Of a stretch of DNA of 64,000 bases, positions 60,554 to 64,000 are shown piece after piece. The notes below the pieces were generated by a model. The model ran no database searches, was not told where the DNA came from, and worked only from the letters and a program-made list of their open reading frames with translations. This DNA is from an uncultured Mobiluncus sp. GTDB taxonomy: Bacteria > Actinomycetota > Actinomycetes > Actinomycetales > Actinomycetaceae. A program made the position numbers and the translations under genes. How positions within the stretch are numbered: position 1 is the first letter of the stretch; each line of letters opens with the position of its first letter. The stretch covers positions 1 through 64,000 of the forward strand of contig NZ_CAMUES010000003.1 in assembly GCF_947087965.1 (NCBI RefSeq), given 5' to 3'.

Positions 60554-61831
60554 TCACCGTGTGGGGGCAGAATCCCCTATCTGGAGTTTGGTGGCAAGAA
60601 TCTCGATATATTTTTGTGCGAAATCGGTCGAAACATGCTTATAGCCCTGTTGGGCAACCACATCAGAATGTCCCATGATTTGCTGTATCGTGTCCGGTTG
60701 CGCCCCAGCCTCAAGCAGTAGCGTAGCAGTGGTGTGTCTGGCCTCGTGGGTCACATAGAGGGTGCCGTCTGGTTTATGCACCCCCGCCAAAATCTGGAGC
60801 TGTTTCCATTCTTGTAGGTCGTGCCGTTTCGAGATAGGCCGATCCTTATTAGTAAACACCAACCCCCACGGGTTCGGCGGGGTAGTTTCTTGCAACTGTT
60901 TGAGGGTGGCGGCAACCCACGGCACCATCGGAACAATACGCATACCGGCCTTCGTTTTGGTCCGCACCAAATGGTAGCCGTCTATCAAATGTATGGTTTC
61001 GTATGCGTCCGGGGCAAGAAATTTTTTGGTTGTGGATTTGGTGAGAGCCTGCAACTGCCAAGATATGTCAATAGTCCCGTTGCGAAAATCTATCCTGTCC
61101 CAGGTGAGGCCGAGGGCTTCGCCTTGCCGCAACCCTTGGAGGAGGGCTAGCACCCAACGGACCCCGGCGGGGGTTTGGGCTGCGGCGTGTAACAGTTTTA
61201 TCGCGTCGTCTAAAGGTATGGCGGTGCGTGTGGAGTGGGCGCGGTGGGTTTTTTGGGCGAGCAGCACAGGGTCGGGCACAGGGTAGCCTTCACGTTTCGC
61301 ATCTTTGAGCATTGCGATAATGGTGGTCTGGTGCCGTTCGGCGGTGGAGGGGGAGCCGCCGTCTTGGATTACAGTGTTGGCAACGTTTTTGATGTGGGAG
61401 GGGCGGAGCTGGCTGAGAGGCTGCCTGCCGAGAAGGGGTATCGCATATTTTTCGATGGCTGACCGGTCGGCTATGTAGGTGGCTGGACGAACCTGGTGCT
61501 TGCGTTGTTCTAGCCAGGTTACGGCCCAAGTTTTCAGGGTGGGGTCTGTAGTGGGGGTTTTCCGGGCTTGTTGGAGTTCGTATCGGGCTTTGTCGAGTTT
61601 TTTGCGGGCTTTAGTTTTGTCTCGTGAGGATACGGTGATGCGTTTGCGGGTGCCTTTCGCAGTCCAGCCGGCTTCTAGTGTCCCGATCCAGAGGTCTCTG
61701 TTTTTGTTGTAGTAGAGGCTGCCTGTTCCGTAGGTGCGATATTTTTGTTTCGGCATGAGAATTTTTGTCTTTCGGGTGTCTAATTTTTGGGGTTTTGGTC
61801 TAGCCATTGGTCTAGCCATTGGTCTAGCCAT
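60554..61831 (-). CDS. tyrosine recombinase (integrase)
   Basis: The protein has up to 425 residues. An N-terminal AP2-like arm-binding domain (YGTGSLYYNKNRDLWIG), a core-binding domain (~95-190), then the catalytic domain with Arg in LLQGLRQGEALG (near 235), HEARHTT (near 363), MGHSDV, and Tyr in GYKHVST (near 397). The first ATG at 61831 lies in three tandem 12-bp units giving MARPMARPMARP. No Shine-Dalgarno box is seen and ATG 61756 (MPKQKY) is an alternative start. It lies ~95 bp from the tRNA-Pro 3' end, its likely attachment site. The end APTR-stop is the boundary motif. Confidence 0.92.
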   Translation of the reverse strand: MARPMARPMARPKPQKLDTRKTKILMPKQKYRTYGTGSLYYNKNRDLWIGTLEAGWTAKGTRKRITVSSRDKTKARKKLDKARYELQQARKTPTTDPTLKTWAVTWLEQRKHQVRPATYIADRSAIEKYAIPLLGRQPLSQLRPSHIKNVANTVIQDGGSPSTAERHQTTIIAMLKDAKREGYPVPDPVLLAQKTHRAHSTRTAIPLDDAIKLLHAAAQTPAGVRWVLALLQGLRQGEALGLTWDRIDFRNGTIDISWQLQALTKSTTKKFLAPDAYETIHLIDGYHLVRTKTKAGMRIVPMVPWVAATLKQLQETTPPNPWGLVFTNKDRPISKRHDLQEWKQLQILAGVHKPDGTLYVTHEARHTTATLLLEAGAQPDTIQQIMGHSDVVAQQGYKHVSTDFAQKYIEILATKLQIGDSAPTR

Positions 61832-61834
61832 TTC
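61799..61834 (-). repeat. three tandem 12-bp units at the integrase start
   Basis: The unit TGGCTAGACCAA occurs three times in a row, the last one diverging at its end. In one frame it gives MARPMARP..., in another ATGAAATGG starts MKWLDQWLDQWLDQNPKN and stop. The repeat offers three in-frame ATG codons for the integrase. Copy-number change would not shift the frame. Confidence 0.7.
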
Positions 61835-61925
61835 ATGGATAATCTACACCATTTTTGGTCATTCTTGGACGTTCCCGTGTTGGGGATTTAAGCCGGTTTT
61901 TTGGTGATATTGTGGGCATTTGCCC

Positions 61926-61955
61926 TGGTCGGGGTGGCGGGATTTGAACCCGCGG
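61926..61955 (-). other. probable attachment site at the tRNA-Pro 3' end
   Basis: The T-arm/acceptor/CCA end of tRNA-Pro is next to the integrase gene, and element genes lie only on that side. Integrases of this family usually recombine within the 3' part of a tRNA and rebuild it. The matching direct repeat at the other end of the element must lie left of the window, so the core cannot be delimited here. Confidence 0.55.
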
Positions 61956-62002
61956 CCTCTTCGTCCCGAACGAAGCACGCTACCAAGCTGCGCCACACCC
62001 CG
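61926..62002 (-). tRNA. tRNA-Pro (anticodon CGG)
   Basis: Cloverleaf with acceptor CGGGGTG/CACCCCG, anticodon arm CTTCG-TTCGGGA-CGAAG, and T-arm with TTCAAAT loop; discriminator A and CCA encoded (61926-61928). It belongs to the chromosome and marks the junction with the element. The encoded CCA contrasts with the element's own tRNA-Arg genes, which lack it. Confidence 0.95.
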
Positions 62003-62166
62003 TGCGTTTTGCAACCCCTCAATTATACAGATGAACCGAAATATCAGAAATCGCAGCCGCTCCGAAAATCCGCGCCGCGCCATGAGTCCCACCCGAAACT
62101 GCGATGCGCTGGCAAGCATCGCGCAGGTGGCCCAGCCGCCCCTAGAGCGCGAGGTTCGCGGCTTTC

Positions 62167-62174
62167 GATACAAT
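62167..62174 (+). promoter_or_regulatory. possible -10 box of a leaderless phosphatase transcript
   Basis: GATACAAT fits the actinobacterial -10 pattern and ends 6 nt before the GTG start at 62181, the distance expected if transcription starts at the start codon. No Shine-Dalgarno box is present. A -35 box is not obvious. Confidence 0.4.
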
Positions 62175-62180
62175 CGACCC

Positions 62181-62729
62181 GTGAATATCCTCGTCGTTTG
62201 TACCGGCAACATCTGCCGCTCCCCGATGGCTGAAATCGTTCTGCGCGAAACTGCCCAGCGAGAGGGGCTTGACCTGCGCGTATCTTCGGCAGGAACCTCG
62301 GACGAAGAGCACGGCCACGGTCTGGATCGGCGCGCGGCAAAAGTCCTTTGCGAAGCCGGATATACCCTGCCCGCCCGCCACTTCGCCCACCGCGCCACCA
62401 CCGCGGAACTACGCGAGGCCGACCTTGTGCTGGCTATGACGACAGGTCACGCCCGCATTCTGCGACGCATGATGGCCTCCGCCGGGGTCAGCGCCGACAA
62501 ACTGCACCTGTGGCGGGAGTTCGACGGCACCGTGCCTTTCGGCTCCATCAGCGATTATCTGCAATCGTCGCCAGGGTATTCCGACCAGTATTCTTCCGAA
62601 GGTCACGCGGACGTGCCCGACCCCTGGTATGGGAACCAGGACGGGTTTTATCGCACTTTGGCGGTCGTGGAGGCTGGTGCTCAGGGTCTGTTGCGCTGGC
62701 ACAAGGCCGGAGGGGCAGAAGCCCGGTAG
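62181..62729 (+). CDS. low-molecular-weight protein-tyrosine phosphatase
   Basis: The protein has 182 residues. The signature VCTGNICRSPMAE (CX5R) is at the N-terminus, and VPDPWYGNQDGF near residue 150 supplies the general-acid Asp of the family. It removes phosphate from tyrosine in cytoplasmic proteins; in Gram-positives it often regulates capsule kinases. GTG 62181 is chosen because the catalytic loop lies within a few residues, as in homologues; the frame is open further upstream across the tRNA. It is a chromosomal gene. Confidence 0.9.
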   Translation: MNILVVCTGNICRSPMAEIVLRETAQREGLDLRVSSAGTSDEEHGHGLDRRAAKVLCEAGYTLPARHFAHRATTAELREADLVLAMTTGHARILRRMMASAGVSADKLHLWREFDGTVPFGSISDYLQSSPGYSDQYSSEGHADVPDPWYGNQDGFYRTLAVVEAGAQGLLRWHKAGGAEAR

Positions 62730-62737
62730 GGCCCGGC

Positions 62738-62899
62738 TTGCCGGTCTCACGCTGTGACAGAAACGCTCTATTGAGCTAACGGCGTACGCCGACCCAATGC
62801 GTCTTTTCTGCTTGGAGTTCGACCGGCGCAATGTCCACTGGACATTGCTTTTATGCCGGTCTCACACTGTTACGGAAACGCTCTCTTGAGCTAACGGCG
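62738..62899. repeat. imperfect ~45-bp direct repeat with hairpins
   Basis: GCCGGTCTCACGCTGTGACA... (62738-62782) recurs with few changes at 62855-62899, about 117 bp apart, each ending GAGCTAACGGCG. The right copy continues into a perfect hairpin GAGCTAACGGC-GGAT-GCCGTTAGCTC. It lies between two convergent genes and may be a dispersed chromosomal repeat or a bidirectional terminator. Confidence 0.6.
62829..62850 (+). terminator. probable terminator after the phosphatase gene
   Basis: CAATGTCCA-C-TGGACATTG is a strong hairpin followed by CTTTTA. It sits ~100 bp after the phosphatase stop and before the opposing SPFH gene. Confidence 0.5.
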
Positions 62900-62906
62900 G
62901 ATGCCG

Positions 62907-64000
62907 TTAGCTCAATGCGTTTCCGCAATTTGCACAAAACTTTGGTTTCGGGTCGGGGAGTTTTGCCCCGCAGTTCGAGCAAAAGCCTCCGGCGCCCCCA
63001 GCCGGGGCCGCCGGCTGTGGTTTACCGCAGTTAGAACAGAACTTGCCGGTGTTTTGCGCCCCGCAATCGCAAGCCCAAGTCGCGCCGGCCGTGCCGGCGC
63101 CACCCGCCGCACCAGCCTGCTGAGCCTGCTGCGCCGCCTGCTGCTGAGCCTGCATCTGCGCCTGGTTCGAAGCCGAAGCCGCCCCCATGAAACCGCCGCC
63201 GGCCTGCATCCCCATGCCGACACCCATCATGGCCATACCCGCGCCCGCCGGATTCGACCCGGCGTTCTCGATACCGCGCGCCACGGACCCTTGCACAAAT
63301 CCCTCGCGAATCGTGGGATCTTGGAGCATCGCGCCCTGATTGCGCATATCAATCATCTTGCGCGACTGTTCATCGTAAGAAATCGAAGCAATACCAACGG
63401 CCTGAACCTCGATACCGCGCTGTTGCAGCCACTCGGCATCCAAAGCGTCGCGCATGTACTTCGACAGCTCGCTCATCTTGGAGGTGACCTGGGAAATGCG
63501 GATTCCGTCCACGCTCATCTGGTTGATGGAAACCTGCAACGCCTCCAGGAACTCGTTTTGGTACTGTTCCTTAATCTCATCAATATGCACGTGCGTCGCA
63601 TCACGCGGAATCGCTTCGGCATAGAACTTCAGCGGGTCGACGATGCGAATGGAATAGGTGCCGTGCGCGCGCAGGAACAGCTCGGCGTTATAGAAATTGT
63701 CAAAGTATTGCACCGGGTTAGGAGTGCCGAACTTAATGCCCTTAATCTCTTGCAGATTGACGTAAAAGGCCTGTTGCGCCCCGGAAGGTGTGCCGCCGAA
63801 CTTGAAACGATTCCAAGTCTCTTTCAGCGCATCTCCCAAGTTCCCGGTAAACAGCGACGGCGCCGAACCGGAATTAAACGTGTACGCGCCCGGCTCGGTG
63901 GAAAAGTCCACAATCTTGCCCGAATCAGTAACCAGCAAGGCTTGACGGTCGTAAACCAGCAGCTTAGAGCCGTCCGTAATGATGTCCTCGGAGCCGCGCT
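62907..64000 (-). CDS. SPFH-domain protein with C-terminal zinc ribbons, partial
   Basis: The frame is open to the right edge, so the N-terminus is missing; 363 codons are visible. The first ~230 residues are an SPFH/virion-core-like domain (for example DNFYNAELFLRAHGTYSIRI, RGIEVQAVGIASISYDEQSR). A Gly/Ala/Met/Gln-rich linker follows, then three Cys4 ribbons (CDCGAQNTGKFCSNCG, FCSNCGAKL, FCANCGNAL). Such proteins are common in Actinobacteria and Firmicutes and may scaffold membrane or protein assemblies. It is a chromosomal gene convergent with the phosphatase gene. Confidence 0.85.
   Translation of the reverse strand, partial: RGSEDIITDGSKLLVYDRQALLVTDSGKIVDFSTEPGAYTFNSGSAPSLFTGNLGDALKETWNRFKFGGTPSGAQQAFYVNLQEIKGIKFGTPNPVQYFDNFYNAELFLRAHGTYSIRIVDPLKFYAEAIPRDATHVHIDEIKEQYQNEFLEALQVSINQMSVDGIRISQVTSKMSELSKYMRDALDAEWLQQRGIEVQAVGIASISYDEQSRKMIDMRNQGAMLQDPTIREGFVQGSVARGIENAGSNPAGAGMAMMGVGMGMQAGGGFMGAASASNQAQMQAQQQAAQQAQQAGAAGGAGTAGATWACDCGAQNTGKFCSNCGKPQPAAPAGGAGGFCSNCGAKLPDPKPKFCANCGNALS

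Noticed and set aside
1..62000. The element as a tailed prophage
   Set aside because: No terminase, portal, capsid or tail genes are visible, while T4SS components are; phage-like features are limited to recombination genes, tRNAs and boundary motifs.
61920..62180. Longer N-terminus of the tyrosine phosphatase
   Set aside because: It would be translated through the tRNA-Pro gene, and the catalytic CX5R loop is normally within ten residues of the start.

Overview
The window is mostly one end of a large integrated conjugative (ICE-like) element in a mid-GC actinobacterial chromosome. Evidence for Actinobacteria: actinobacterial-type conjugation ATPases, many GTG starts, C/A- or G/T-skewed coding sequence, and an SPFH/zinc-ribbon protein and low-molecular-weight phosphatase in the flank. 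A member of Actinomycetaceae (Mobiluncus or Varibaculum type) is my best guess and is not proven. The right end of the element is visible: a tyrosine integrase (60554-61831) and a small excisionase-like HTH gene abut the 3' end of a chromosomal tRNA-Pro(CGG) gene (61926-62002). Ordinary chromosome follows to 64000. The left end lies outside the window.

Layout, left to right. (1) 1-10563: thirteen tandem paralogues, all on the minus strand, built from a ~23-residue HR-x-D-G-P-A repeat of the MORN-variant (YwqK-like) type. I count 93 repeat units. Eight of the thirteen begin with the same N-terminal tag containing PKGTSKGGQFAPE. (2) 10606-24392: a beta-class DNA methyltransferase, an FtsK-type ATPase, a NERD nuclease-like protein, a YdjM-like membrane protein, several unknowns, a giant VirB6/TrbL-like channel protein, a PrgI-like protein and a pilin-like protein. 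(3) 24443-26350: a palindromic operator-like sequence, a secreted DUF1524-type HNH nuclease, then a non-coding kilobase with two tRNA-Arg genes (UCU, CCU), two tRNA-like structures lacking a normal anticodon arm, and several strong hairpins. (4) 26355-40637: SNF2 helicase, VirB8-like protein, multidomain peptidoglycan hydrolase, a tagged protein, VirB4 ATPase, TcpC-like protein and small unknowns. (5) 40985-60516: a DNA-metabolism module with RecB-type nuclease, Dam methyltransferase, a frameshifted C5 methyltransferase, Toprim/helicase primase, second FtsK ATPase, RuvC-like and YqaJ-like nucleases, zinc-ribbon proteins and a second, broken C5 methyltransferase. A secreted RCC1-repeat protein sits in the middle.

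How it fits together: the VirB4, VirB6, VirB8/TcpC, pilin-like and hydrolase genes would form a type IV secretion channel, with one FtsK-type protein as the likely DNA pump. The primase-helicase, YqaJ and RuvC-like proteins would replicate and recombine the element. Several unlinked methyltransferases could protect it from host restriction. No relaxase is recognisable here.

Two element-wide signals stand out. First, a short directional motif, CCCCCACACGGT or CCCCGCACACA, sits at nearly every gene boundary and in divergent promoters. It often overlaps the stop codon of one gene and precedes the next, which resembles phage stoperators or start-associated sequences. Second, the N-terminal PKG-x-x-x-G-x-F tag is shared by most MORN-repeat proteins and by at least two unrelated proteins of the element, with looser forms in three more. 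It could be an addressing or transfer signal. These two patterns, with the repeat-protein array, are the best candidates for an undescribed system.
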